Assembly (NCBI GenBank): GCA_015680685.1
Contig: MNCI01008279.1
Span: 500,072 to 564,071, forward strand
Reading direction: 5' to 3'
Length of the DNA: 64,000 nucleotides
DNA from: Gnetum montanum
Lineage: Eukaryota; Streptophyta; Gnetopsida; Gnetales; Gnetaceae
Under the pieces are notes generated by a model that saw only the letters and a list, made by a program, of their open reading frames with translations, was not told the origin of the DNA and made no database searches. The translations under genes were made by a program, and so were the position numbers. Below are positions 1 through 10,261 of the stretch, piece after piece. Positions within the stretch are counted from its first letter, which is position 1, and each line of letters begins with the position of its first letter.

Positions 1-1690
1 CACCTTCTGTTGTCCATCTGTAAGCGCATCATCAATCCCTGCTCCTTGCATAGCTGCTTCAACGCTGCTCCATTCCAAGTGTTTGCTCCAGATCCATTCC
101 GTTGTTGTATGATTACCATCTGCACACACAACACAATCATATAGTAGCAAGGGTAATTGAATCATCATGTAAAGAATACCTTGCTTCGGTGTAAGTCCAT
201 TGGCTAGGTTGTGGTATGGCTAATATGGATCTGGGAAGATGTAGATGATGACTACCAAAGGCGTAGGGGTTAGGAAGAGAAACGAAAAAATTCGGGGCAT
301 AGGAGAAAAGTCGAAAAATCAGGCCCCGTACCCCCATGACTAATCACAAACCTCCGGTAGCATTAGAATGGAGAAAGAAAAGGAGTAAGAAAGATAGGTA
401 AAAAGGGACAACTATGGCATCAATGAAGTGGATGTCAAGATGGAAATGAACAAAAATAAAAATTAATTGCAAAATGTTAAGGAAAAGAAGTTAACTAATG
501 TTCCAAATAGGAATGTCAGTGGATCCTCCCCAAAGCAGGCTCATGCCGTTAATGCCCTGACAAACCCACATTCAAAGAGTCCGTAGGCTCTGGGAATGTT
601 CTTTGGAACAAGAGTTAAAGTCTTAACCGGGAGAATTTACCAAAAAGAAAACAATGCATCAACCAAAATATATACACTAATGATACAATCGACAATGAGA
701 TGAACAATGGAGAGAATGATGGAGAGAAGAGAAGCGGAATGGAATCCCAAGAACAAGGTGGTGTACAGCCCCTTGTGTGTTTTATGGTTAATGTGACGTG
801 GCAAGTCTCATTCCAACTCCGGGCTCAAACCAACCACTTCTAGTGACTTCGCATCAATGCATTCAGTTAAACCATCCACTTAGATAACGAGGATGTATCT
901 TTAAAGAGTCGCCACCATTCCAACGAAACAAAGGAGGCAATGGGAAGTGAGAAGAATCTTAGTTAGAGGGAACACTTTGGTTCCATAACCAGTGCTTGTA
1001 GCCCAAAGTTATTCCATCTAAGGGGTGTGCTTTGAATCCTCACTTTGGGTTTTTTTTTTGTGTTTTGTGTTTTTATGCATGGGGACCACACCATGCAAAG
1101 ACTTCTTATTTTTATTGTCTCAGCTTCCGATAATTGGGTAACATCGGAACGATAAGAAAACTCAAGAAGAAAACGTCCAAGAATCCAAGAGAATGGCCAA
1201 CACAAAAAGCACCAAATTCCCTTGAAGTCACACCCTTTGCAATCCTTGAGTCCTTCCTTAGTTTGAGAAATACCCAGTCACCTATTCACTAAAGTTCTTA
1301 TTAAAAGGGAATTGTACATTTCCAAGCCAAGAGAAACCATAGAGACTAGTGGATGGATGGATGAAGTGATCTCATTTCCTGCCATATCAAAAGAAACATA
1401 CCTTAGTATCAACATTGTAACTTAAAGGTAAAAACCAAACATTAGCAATCAATATGAAAACAGTTCATACCATCAGTCTGAACACTTATTGGGTGATGAA
1501 CTTACAAGGTGGATACACATGCACACACACACACACAAAATAGAAAAGTGTAACGATGTTGTAAAACAAAAATAGAAAAAAGTTAAAGAAAGTGTAAGAC
1601 AAAAACAGAAAAAGTTAAAGAAATTTGTAAAACAAAAATGTGTAAAACAAAAACATGTAAAACAAAAACTGAAAAAGAACTGAGGGCCCC
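1..1690 (-). other. 3' noncoding region of element 1
   Basis: No credible ORF. The reverse complement matches the 3' noncoding region of element 2 (about 42640-44260) along its length: the A-rich tract at 1530-1690 equals the T-rich tract after 42660, and 1-140 equals about 44165-44300. PPT-like CCCCCATGA blocks (TCATGGGGG on the minus strand) lie at 331-339 and 1716-1724, at the same relative places as in element 2. Confidence 0.7.
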
Positions 1691-1696
1691 ATATGA

Positions 1697-2596
1697 TTAG
1701 CATAGGTGGTCATCTCCCCCATGACTGAGTTGTAAGGGAGAGATCTGAAATAGTGAGCGTCTATTTGAATTTCTAAGAAGTGCCCAGCTTCTCCCCATTG
1801 ATGATCTTAAGTTGAGGGGTGGAAGTTGGCGACGCTCACGTTCCAATGTGTCTATGCCACGGTTGTTGGTATGAGTTTCCTCAGTCCATTCCATGCATAT
1901 TTTTCTACTCCTACGAGTAGCTGTCAACCACGGGGCGTCTACTACTTCTTGTGTGGTTGCTACATATAGGCATCTTTGTTGCAGAGTTTCTTGGGCACAC
2001 CTGTTACATGGAGACATTTCCTCCATGTCATCACCCGATGAATCACTGTATGTGATGCATGGACCTATCCTCTTCTCGATCTTTCCACATATGTTTATCT
2101 TAGAGATTTCCAAGAAAAGATCGCGGATCCTAAGGCATGCATCTACTGTGCTTAGCCATGCCCTTCCCATTATAATTGGGAAGTCCCTTTCATTGTTGTT
2201 CACTTCAATCACCAGAAAGTCAGCTGGGTAGGACCAACCACACACAGTGGTAATAACATCCGGCACCAATCCTAAGGGAATGGTGATGGACTGGTCTACC
2301 AGCTCTAGTTGGATGTTGCTCTTCTTAAGTTGGGGTAGGTTCCAGGCTTGATACATCTCTTGTGAAATTAAGTTGACTCTGGAACCGGAGTCAAGAAGAG
2401 CCTGATGTGGTGCATTTCCAGCGATTTGCAAATAAATAAAGGGACTCCCAGGGTCAGTTAGTTTCCTGGGAAGGTGGCCTAACTTGATCCAGTCAGTTAC
2501 GGTATGTGTTAACATAACCATATGTGTTACGCTCTTTTGGACCGAAGGCTTCTCCGAAGCGTTAGTGGTTAGAGGCCTATACATGTACCCATCCAC
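1697..2596 (-). pseudogene. Retropepsin (aspartic protease) region of element 1, fused to the pol C-terminal tail
   Basis: This is an open frame of 299 codons on the minus strand, but it is the continuation of the gag polyprotein, so its first Met is not a true start. The protease flap and catalytic region are recognisable: the motif ALLDSGSRVNLI holds the catalytic Asp-Ser-Gly, and a later GRAWLS motif is typical of this retropepsin group. The protease would process Gag-Pol inside virus-like particles. After about residue 270 the frame crosses the pol deletion and ends with residues ending HGGDDHLC, the same last residues as pol in element 2. The frame across the junction is not the ancestral pol frame, because a 1-nt deletion lies just before it. 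Whether the fused product is made is unknown. Confidence 0.75.
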
Positions 2597-2639
2597 TTGT
2601 TGTTGGGAGAGTTTGTCTGGGCTCCTAGTTTTGAAAAAG

Positions 2640-4703
2640 GGTCTCTTCTTTGTACAGTTGTCATCAGAACTAGCACCCGGTTAGATATTTACATGCTGAA
2701 TATTTACAGCTCTCACGGCGTGACGTTGCTGCAGTTGGGTAGGTAATTCCCCTTGCATTGTTGGAACAGGTTGTATGGGAACTACAGGTGGAAGAGGTGC
2801 AGGCAGAGTTAGAGGATGGATTGAATGTGAGATATCTCCCAGANCAAATAATTGGACAACATCCCTTAGGATGGTCATAGTAGCAGACCTCACAACCACT
2901 ATCATTGTTTGAATCAGAATTTACAGCCTCATCAGAGATAGGAATTTTCCCCTTACCCTTGTTATGTGCAGGGCTTAAGTTTCTCCATTTGGTTTTGCCT
3001 TTGTCACTACCTTGTTCAACCTTAGACTCTTCTATGATTTTCAAGACTGTTTCTATTCTTGAGTCTAAGGAATCCCACATTTGGTCTACCTTAGTCGATA
3101 CCTCGATTGTTAACTTTTGGATCGGTAAGGTTTTCCGATTCACCAACTCTTCGAGTGGTGACTCATCCTCCTCATCACAGAATTTTACTCCCTTCTTGCG
3201 AAGGGAGGGATCGTGGTTGTATTCTTCCACACTTTCCCTCTTACGTAGCTCACCCTCTTCTTGCGCTACTTGTTCCAACAAACTCTCAACTTCCTGGGCT
3301 CTCAGTTGGGAAATTCTCCCTTGGGCGTAAGTCCCAAGAGTTCTTCTCGTTTCATTCCTTAGCCCATCCACGATGTGGCGAAGTTGATCCCGTTTACCGT
3401 ACCCATGGCCCAGGCAACGATGTAGCAGTGTATAGTAACAGGCCATGGCAGCGTCCAAGGGTTCATAAGCACCTTGTTTCTAGCCTTGGATCTGCTTACG
3501 CAAATTGGACACTCTATAGTGTGTTTGATATTTGTTGTTGAACAATTCGAGCATCGTACTCCACCTCCTGATGGTTTTCGGTTCTAAGGACTAGTACCAG
3601 CTCTCTGCTTCTTTGATAAGTATCCTTGGGAACAACTTGAGCTTTTGTCACTCATTATCTATATTTTGCAAGGCACAGGCATCGTGGAATGCTTGTAAAT
3701 GATGTTGAGGATCAGCATTGTATCCCCCTTCAAAACATGGGATATTATTTATGTCCAAACGCTTGATCCTGCTATCTTTTAAGTGCTTTGTGGGGATCCT
3801 AACTGCCTCTGTGATATCGAGCATGCTTCGGGTTGTGAGTAGGGGTTCGTCATGTTCATCCTTATTATGACATCTATGATGTCTTCGTGGTGGTTCCCTA
3901 CTCTCCCTACGTCCTTGCCCTTATCCTAACTCCTCTCAACCTTCCTTTCAAGGTCTTTCATCTTCCTTACTTTTACCCTCTCCGTTATGCTCATGATGGC
4001 TACGTCCAAATGTGGAAGGAGAGTGTGAATGGTGAGATGAAGGAGAAGAGGAAGGGGATCCATCACCATGGTGATGTTTCTTACCTTCTCTTCGGCTGCT
4101 TCGGCCCCGATCGTTGTGACGATCAAAGTGTCCATCCTTAGTGTGAGTGGTTGTTCCTGCTGTGAACAGCTGGTGTTCACGGGGATCAAAGCCCGTAGCA
4201 TGTACAATTGATTGAAGACTCTGATGTTTAACCTCTTCACCATTGCGAGGAGGAGGAACATCATTTTCTAAGAAACCCGTTGTGAGGGGTTCCTCATCTC
4301 CTATTTCACTAAGGACATGGGGGACCTTGCCCTTCAACAATGAATGTTGGCTCTCCTGCCTTTCATCCCAAATACGTTGGGCAGTGGTGGGATGATAATC
4401 CCTTACATGATATCTTCCAGCAACGTATTCAGCGAATAAGTCCTGCATGCCAATCTGTGCCAAGGCACGGAAAAGCATGTTTGGAACAGATCGATCTAGT
4501 GGTAAAACTATATTACCAAACAGATCTCTCCAGTGTAATTGTTCATCCTGATGGAGGATAAAAGTGTAATCAGGAATATACTCATCGGGATGAGTGTAAG
4601 TTATCGTATATTGTTTAGGACTTGGCTGGTCTAGGTTATGTGTATGACGCTGACTGTCTTCCGTGTTATCCTTAGGGGAGTTAATCTTATGAGAAGAAGC
4701 CAT
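2640..4703 (-). pseudogene. Gag of element 1
   Basis: Gag forms the particle and binds RNA. The start at 4703 (MASSHK) is supported by the equivalent ATG in elements 2 and 3. The N-terminal part, to 3948, is open for 251 codons and ends in a His/Ser-rich basic stretch. The retrotransposon-gag domain follows in the same frame (about 3760-3300), with KLKLFPR, AESWY and a Leu/Arg-rich block near 3440. A charged region follows, then a short zinc knuckle C-x2-C-x3-H-x3-C (CEVCYYDHPKGC) near 2870. Stops interrupt it at 3948 (TGA), 3935, 3926 and at two former Trp/Gln codons near 3645 and 3590. An ambiguous base (N) at 2844 sits at a deletion of roughly 300 bp relative to element 2, with a frame change. 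In the second frame it runs into the protease. Confidence 0.8.
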
Positions 4704-4824
4704 TTTACTGGTGTGCTATTCACCGTTAAATATGTTCTTATTTAACTAATTAACCCAAAGGTTCGTTAAGGCTCACAATGATGTGAAAGATTTCCTAATG
4801 TTCTAATTGGTGTACAAACACTTA

Positions 4825-4843
4825 GTCCCCAACAACGACGTCA
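4825..4843 (-). other. Primer-binding site of element 1
   Basis: On the minus strand, just inside the 5' LTR, lies TGACGTCGTTGTTGGGGAC. It matches the tRNA-Asp-type PBS common in Athila/Tat elements (TGGCGCCGTTGCCGGGGA) with a few transitions. The block GTTGTTGGGGAC is shared with element 2. Confidence 0.75.
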
Positions 4844-4844
4844 A

Positions 4845-5822
4845 TGATGAGTGGTGAGGTACCCCTACACTCAACCATACGAAACAAGTGTAGCATGCGT
4901 GATCAAGTTGAACTCTGCAGACTAAATGCCTAAACGCCGCAAGGAACACTTGGGGTTAATTAATCGTTGTCTTTCCAGACTTACTTGTTGTTGTCACGGT
5001 GTATGGTTAAGTAAGTCCGAGATATATGATTTTTTTGGTATTTTTTGGTTTATCTCCTATGCTAAATGGTGAAGGGTTGAGAGACTAACACTAGCTCTAA
5101 CTACAGCACTAGGTCCTAGCATCAGCATCTGTTTCCACTTGCCGTACACACCCTGAACTGTGCAACTATGGCTACCAAACACTAATCGTTACTAAGATTA
5201 CCACACGTAACGCACATGCTCGAAGTGGTCATACTGAGGCACCTAACTAGCCTAAGTGTGACAAGCAGCTGATTCCTTGACTAGCCATACACATCCATAG
5301 ATGCTCGTAATCAAGTCATACTTGTCCCATGTTCTAGGAGGAAAGGGTGAGAGAATCTAATCGTGATGAGTAGCCGATTCCTTGGCTAGCCGTACACGTT
5401 CGTCAACATTCGTAACCAAGTCGTACTCATGCCGCGTTACTAGGAAAGTAATAAATAACATTAATTAAACCTATCCATGTACTACAAGGTTTATCCAGAA
5501 AGCTCATCTTTATTGCTGTACACAACTTGCGTTCAGGTACAAAGCTGCTCGAATAAAGAACCGTTCACTTGGGGGACTCCTACTGCGGGCACATGGAAAA
5601 TATTCTATCTCTAGGGTGATCAATCAGCCAAAGCTTCGCTACTTTACGCCTAGGATATGAAATGAGGGGAGTGCCGCCTCTTATTTATAGATTTGGCGGC
5701 GGACCGCGATATCGTGTACGCGATATCGCAGGGAATGACACGATATCGCAGGGGATGCGATATCGTGGCGGCCGCGATATCGCGTACGCGATATCGTGGC
5801 TTGTGCATATCACATCTCATCA
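4845..5822 (-). repeat. 5' LTR of element 1 (978 bp)
   Basis: On the minus strand the repeat starts TGATGAGATG (5822) and ends CACTCATCA (4845), so the ends are the 6-bp inverted pair TGATGA/TCATCA seen in the other LTRs here. It contains a GATATC array (5708-5795), a TATA box (5688-5681) and R/U5 sequence resembling the element 2 LTRs, for example the block around CTTTATTCGAGCA and the terminal block with GGGGTACC. The flank at 5823 is element A. Confidence 0.85.
5681..5797 (-). promoter_or_regulatory. U3 promoter of element 1: six GATATC palindromes upstream of a TATA box
   Basis: TATAAATA reads on the minus strand at 5688-5681. Upstream of it in the direction of transcription lie six perfect GATATC sites at 5708, 5722, 5742, 5759, 5776 and 5790 (spacings 14, 20, 17, 17, 14), most within a wider CGATATCG palindrome. 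Pairs 5708/5722 and 5776/5790 are centred on GTAC. The position directly before a TATA box suggests binding sites for a dimeric activator or repressor, which is inference. Confidence 0.75.
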
Positions 5823-5829
5823 ATAGTGA

Positions 5830-8070
5830 ATTAGCTATAGTAGAAAAGATTTATTTCAAAATTGGGACATATCATTAATTCCCAACAAAGAGAGTAAACA
5901 AAAGTTCTACCTATGCTACTAGAGGAAGTGCCATCTTAATGGGAAAATTCTAGTTTAACTTGGCTCACCTATTATTTTTGGAAATTCAAAGAAGATTTAA
6001 GGAGAAGAAGACACAAAAACTCACTTTTTTATTCCCTTGTCACATTAGAAAGTTATACCAATAAGCAAGAATTTTTGGATAAAACAATAATGTACTCTAA
6101 AAAGCTCAAAATACCTGATATGTTAAGATTTCCAAATGAGTGCTATCAAAGAAAGATCAAGTGGAGAAACTACCAAGCACTAAAAGAGTAGCTAGGTCTA
6201 CACTATCAGGAAACATTCCAATCATTTGAATGAAGTGAGTAGGACCCAGTGGGTCAACACTAGTAATCGATAGAGTAGGGCTAAGTGCTCCTCTGGCATA
6301 ACAAGATTATAGACCATCGATGAGCCATTTATAATAAATTATCGAAATAATAAGTTGGGGAAGTTGAGAGATATAAAGTATGTACAAGGTATGAGACAAT
6401 CCAAATAAGTCTATCACATCATTGAACTAGCAAGTGATCAAATATCATTACAAGAAGAAGAGGACAAGGACTAGGCACAAAAAATATTTGGAAATGCTAC
6501 ATCCTTCCAATTGATGTTGGAAACAAGAGAAGGAGCCATAGTAGTAGTAATGCAACATTAGTATGCAGCAAGAGCAACTAAAGTTATCACAAATCATATT
6601 AAATAATCCTTCAATATTCCTATTGTGCACCAATAGATCTTACTAAAGTAAGAGATGTAGAAACCATAGCCAAAGCATCCATGGCCCTAGAAGAGCATGA
6701 AGATATCTTGGACCAACTACTATAGACTGGACAAGTAACACAAAATCTCTTCAATATCTTGAGTGATATCACTGTAGTGTAGTTGAAATTAATTTTAACT
6801 AAGTGTAAGTTGGTCATGGTTGAAACCAAAGTATAACATGCTAAAAATGAAGTGCAAATGCTACAAGAGGAATTGACCACATTAAGAGTAGAAAGGTAGG
6901 ATCCTACATGATATATTACACTTGACTAGCTAGAACAATTCAAGAATGAACATATGGATCAATTGATGATCAAATATGCCCAAATGAAGATGAAACAAGA
7001 GAAGGCAATGTGGAACACTTCAGTAGTGAAATCCTAAACATATTCTCATGCCAAAGCCTTAACTGCACCAAAGGTGGAAAGTAGAAAATTTTTACAGAAA
7101 ATGTAAGGTTGTCTGACATTGAAAAATAGAAAAATATGCTAGAAGAGAGCACTCATTAGCTGAAAGAGTAGTTTGCTTGAATCAATGTTGATATCAAAAA
7201 ATTAACCATATAAAATAGAACCTTATCCATGAAAGAAGTTCATGTCGTATGCCAAAAGTTAACTATCAAAATTAGCACGTAAATAAGACCAAAATGTATG
7301 AATGGCTAAAGAAGCACTTCAGAGACCAAGTTGAAATGTACAAATAGATCAATGAGAGAGATCCAAATGGGTAAAGCCAAAAGTAGTTCTGTACACTTGA
7401 TTGATAGCTTATCTTAGATAGCGTTATCCACGTGCACCAAGTTGAAATAAAAAACAAAGAGCTGGAGATAGAAGATTTAATAGAGTACATGGGGTTAGCG
7501 AATCTTTGATACACTAACTTAGCCATGTTAATAGTAGGTATGCCCATAACAGAACTAGAGTAGCAAGTGACCATGGTTTATGTAATGTATGAGAAAGACT
7601 TTGCGAATAGGAAGGATGCACTTAAAAACTCCATATAGTAAACTCCCAATTGCAAGTGGGCAAAGCTAGCTACCAGGACTAGAAGGATGTTGTAGCAAAC
7701 CTACCTAGGAGAATGACTAATCACCAAGAATTAAGGAAAATAGCTAGATCTTTTAAAGAAGAAAGAAGATAGTTTGCAAGTTGGTATGTGAAAGCTAACA
7801 AAATGTTCCCATAGTTGTTGTGTCCCTGAGAAGTACCAACTCCAGCAAACATTGCTAAATTCATCTAGATGGTACATGATCCAAGATCTAAAGAAGAAAA
7901 GCTTTAAGCACTCCTAAATAGATAATAATCTTAGAAGCCCAACGATAAAGGAAAGAAGCCAATGAAGGAGCCATCACCACTTGGAACATGAAGACTACAG
8001 CAAACTTGGATGTTCTTTTTTGTTTTTTTTTTGACTCATTTTTGTCATATGTGTCAATCATGTGATGCAT
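5830..8070 (+). pseudogene. Accessory ORF of unknown function, element A copy
   Basis: Not assigned to a known enzyme. Read across stops and frameshifts, the first part (5840-6110) matches the copy in element 3 (33528-33200, minus strand), including KIGTYH. A later block, EEHEDILDQLL (about 6690-6720), matches AEDEDILDGLL in element 3. The middle (6790-7250) is rich in Lys, Glu, Gln and Leu and could be coiled coil. The last part (7480-7900) matches 26370-25900 in element 3, including MAKL and KEEKL. Many interruptions are TAG, consistent with former Gln/Trp codons. The style of the N-terminal part recalls ORFs annotated in plants as putative plant transposon protein (Transposase_32-like); that is memory of the family, not a search result. 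Confidence 0.55.
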
Positions 8071-8204
8071 GATAATTTTCTAAACACCACTCAAACCACA
8101 ACATGGCATTCATAGTAGAGTCAGTCATGTATATAAGTCATAATGTTGAAGTCTATATATAACTACCCAAATTTTATAAGGAAGTCTATCCTCCTTTTTA
8201 TTTA

Positions 8205-8239
8205 ACTCAAGGATGAATTTTCAATCAATCATGAGGGTA
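8205..8239 (+). other. Conserved pre-LTR block and polypurine tract of element A
   Basis: Sequence AACTCAAGGATGAATTTT, then TCATGAGGGTA, directly abuts the LTR start at 8240. The same block precedes the 3' LTR in elements 2, 3 and 4. The purine run GAGGG would prime plus-strand DNA; the upstream part has no known role but is well conserved. Confidence 0.7.
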
Positions 8240-9111
8240 TGATAAAACCAATATCTATGTAGGCTATGATATCATAATTATGATATCGGAGCTATGTATA
8301 TGTCATTGTAGATGCGATATAGTGGGTCATGGTCATACCTATAAAAATACCAACCCACTGTCACATTGAAAGAACAACTTTTGGTCAATACTTAGGGAAA
8401 TTCTTGTAGTTTGTTTTTGTGACTTAGAATTAGAATTAGAGTGAATGCCTATAGTGTGGTGAGCAATAGTTATACAATATATTTATTCGAATGGTTTGTT
8501 CCTAGACACAATTCATGAATGAAAATAAAGATTAAGATTTTTTTTCATCATTGCAGCATTTCACTTGGCATAAATTTTACTTTTCATAATATTTACTTTC
8601 CTTTAGTTATTTATATTTCCTAAGTCATTTTACATTACAATGTCTCTTAGTAAGGTGGAATAAGTATGATTGGGTTAGAGCATAAAGTGTACCTATTTCG
8701 TAACCCAATAGTGACTTTGCTTGATTCACTTAGTAGCGAAATCACTTGTTAATCCCAATAATGATTACATCAACCTAGGATGTGTACGAAAAACCAAGAA
8801 TGATTGCTTATCACTAATATGATAGAAAAGCTTTATATTTTCATTACACTTAGACATAGAATTTACAACCATATTTACCATGCTGGCACTTAGCACAATT
8901 AAATCCAAACAACATCAATATATCATATACCTCACTAAGAGTTAAACTATATGATTTTCACCTTTGCCAACTCTAATTGAGAAGATAACGATCATGAAGT
9001 GAACATCAACTATTAGTATACTTACATTGTCTATTTGTGAATTATGATCTCATAGTGCATGAACACTTATGACTTGTATAGTTGAGTGTTGGAATATCTA
9101 ATTGCTCATCA
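8240..9111 (+). repeat. 3' LTR of element A (872 bp)
   Basis: It begins TGATAAAACC after the polypurine tract and ends GCTCATCA. Two GATATC sites at 8268 and 8282 (14 bp apart) precede a TATA-like TATAAAAA near 8340. A block around CATCATTGCAGCAT (8550-8565) aligns with the LTRs of element 3. The right flank GAATT (9112-9116) is the candidate target duplication; its partner is outside the window. Confidence 0.8.
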
Positions 9112-9116
9112 GAATT

Positions 9117-9735
9117 GTCAATAAATTTATGGCAAATCCTAGTAAATTCCATTAGGCTACAGTGAAATGGGTACTTTGTTATTTATAGGGTACTAAGAAT
9201 TATTGTATCACCTATAATAAAGATAATTGTGAGATTATGGGTTTTGTTGATTTTGATTATGCAGGTGACTTATATAAGAGTAGATCCACCACATGTTATG
9301 TCTTTACTCTTGTAGTAGGTCTAGTTAGTTGGATGGAAAAATTATAATTTGTTATAGCATTGTCTACCACTGAAGGAGAGTACATGGTTACAATAGAAGC
9401 TTGCAAGAAAGCTATTTGATTACAAGGCATAGTGGGTGAGTTGGACACCACAAAGAAAAAGTTAAAAATATTTTTTGATAATCAAAGTGCTATATATTTA
9501 GCCAAGGATTCATTCATCATAGTAGAACAAAATATATTCACACCAAATATCATTGGATAAGACAGGTTATTGAAGAAGGTAAAGTATTACTTGAAAAATT
9601 CACACAAGTTAAAATTTTGCACACATATTAACAAAGCCAATACTATTGAAGAAGTTAAAATAGTGCTTGGACTTCTTAGGCTTGCAAGAAAGGTGACAAA
9701 AATTTTTGGGCAAGACAAAGTAAGTTTGTTATCAA
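9117..9735 (+). pseudogene. Ty1/copia RNase H, 3' end of pol
   Basis: Translation across a few stops gives the standard copia RNase H: GFVDFDYAGD near 9240, a block equivalent to RSTTGYVF, SWM, then ALSTTEGEYM (near 9365), and FFDNQSAIYLAK (near 9480). This domain removes the RNA strand during reverse transcription. In copia elements RNase H is the last pol domain, and here it is followed at once by a polypurine tract and LTR, as expected. Stops at former Trp and Gln codons and a frameshift near 9540 break it. The upstream copia domains are missing because element A is inserted at 9111/9112. Confidence 0.85.
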
Positions 9736-9744
9736 GGTGGAGAT

Positions 9745-10261
9745 TGTTGAGTTGGCAAAAAGTTATCTTGTGTTTTTTTTTCTACTCTTTGATGTTTTCC
9801 TTTTTGTTTTTTGAAAATTAATATTTTCCTTTTTGTTTTTTTGGGTCTTTTGATTTTCTATTTTTTTTTTGGGAAACTAGTAAACATAAAATTGAGTTGT
9901 TGTTTAACTCAATGTAACTTATACTCTTTTCTACATGTAATCTAGGCATTACTAAAGTTAAGCACTAGATGTTACTTGGATTCTCTTTTACTTGTAATAT
10001 GGGCATTACTAAAGTTAAGAACCAAAAAATCAAGATAGTATATGATATAAATATAAACATAGTATGAACTTCTTATGTGCAATTTCAAAGAGTAAGAGAA
10101 GCATTGTACTCACTAGTTCATCCTAAATAAAATTCTTTTACCTTGTCCTATGGATATTTCTCTTCACATTGAAGGGTTTTACCATGTATATCTTATGTGT
10201 TCTATTTATCTTTTTAATTTTACAATTTAATAGATCCTCTATTTTTGTTGTTTTCCCAACA
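9745..10261 (+). repeat. 3' LTR of the copia element (517 bp)
   Basis: The purine-rich AAGGTGGAGAT (9734-9744) is the typical copia polypurine tract. The LTR begins TGTTGAG and ends CCCAACA, so the ends are inverted TGTTG/CAACA. It contains a T-rich block (9770-9870) and repeats of GGCATTACTAAAGTTAAG (near 9950 and 10003). Confidence 0.8.

Larger units (their letters stand above)
1..5822 (-). mobile_element. Element 1: Ty3/gypsy LTR retrotransposon lacking RT-RNaseH-integrase, 3' end beyond window
   Basis: Reading the minus strand from 5822 leftwards there is a 5' LTR (5822-4845), a primer-binding site, gag, a zinc knuckle, an aspartic protease and then directly the 3' end of pol and the 3' noncoding region, which runs off the window at position 1. 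Each part aligns by eye with element 2 (35422-45367). The junction at about 1770-1778 joins sequence equal to 39706 of element 2 to sequence equal to about 42570, so some 2.85 kb with RT, RNase H and integrase is missing. Gag and protease carry few stops compared with the other elements here, so this may be a younger, non-autonomous derivative needing pol in trans (inference). The 3' LTR and target duplication cannot be checked. Confidence 0.85.
5823..9111 (+). mobile_element. Element A: 3' part of a plus-strand Ty3/gypsy element with an accessory ORF
   Basis: The left part is cut by the insertion of element 1 at 5822/5823. What remains is a decayed accessory ORF (about 5830-8070), a short noncoding stretch, the conserved pre-LTR block ending at 8239, and a 3' LTR (8240-9111). 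The same ORF and closely similar LTRs occur in element 3, so A and 3 belong to one subfamily. Element A is inserted in a copia element: copia RNase H begins immediately at 9117. Its 5' half should lie left of the window beyond element 1. Confidence 0.75.

Noticed and set aside
2844-2844. The ambiguous base N as a biological feature
   Set aside because: It is a single uncalled base; it only matters because it lies at a deletion junction in gag, where assembly should be checked.
5708-5795. GATATC sites as P1BS elements for PHR-type factors
   Set aside because: P1BS is GNATATNC; here the bases flanking G-ATAT-C are C and G (or T and A), so the required outer G and C are absent.
5693-5878. A 61-codon frame across the GATATC array
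   Set aside because: It reads through the LTR promoter palindromes and into element A; the repeats, not coding selection, keep it open.
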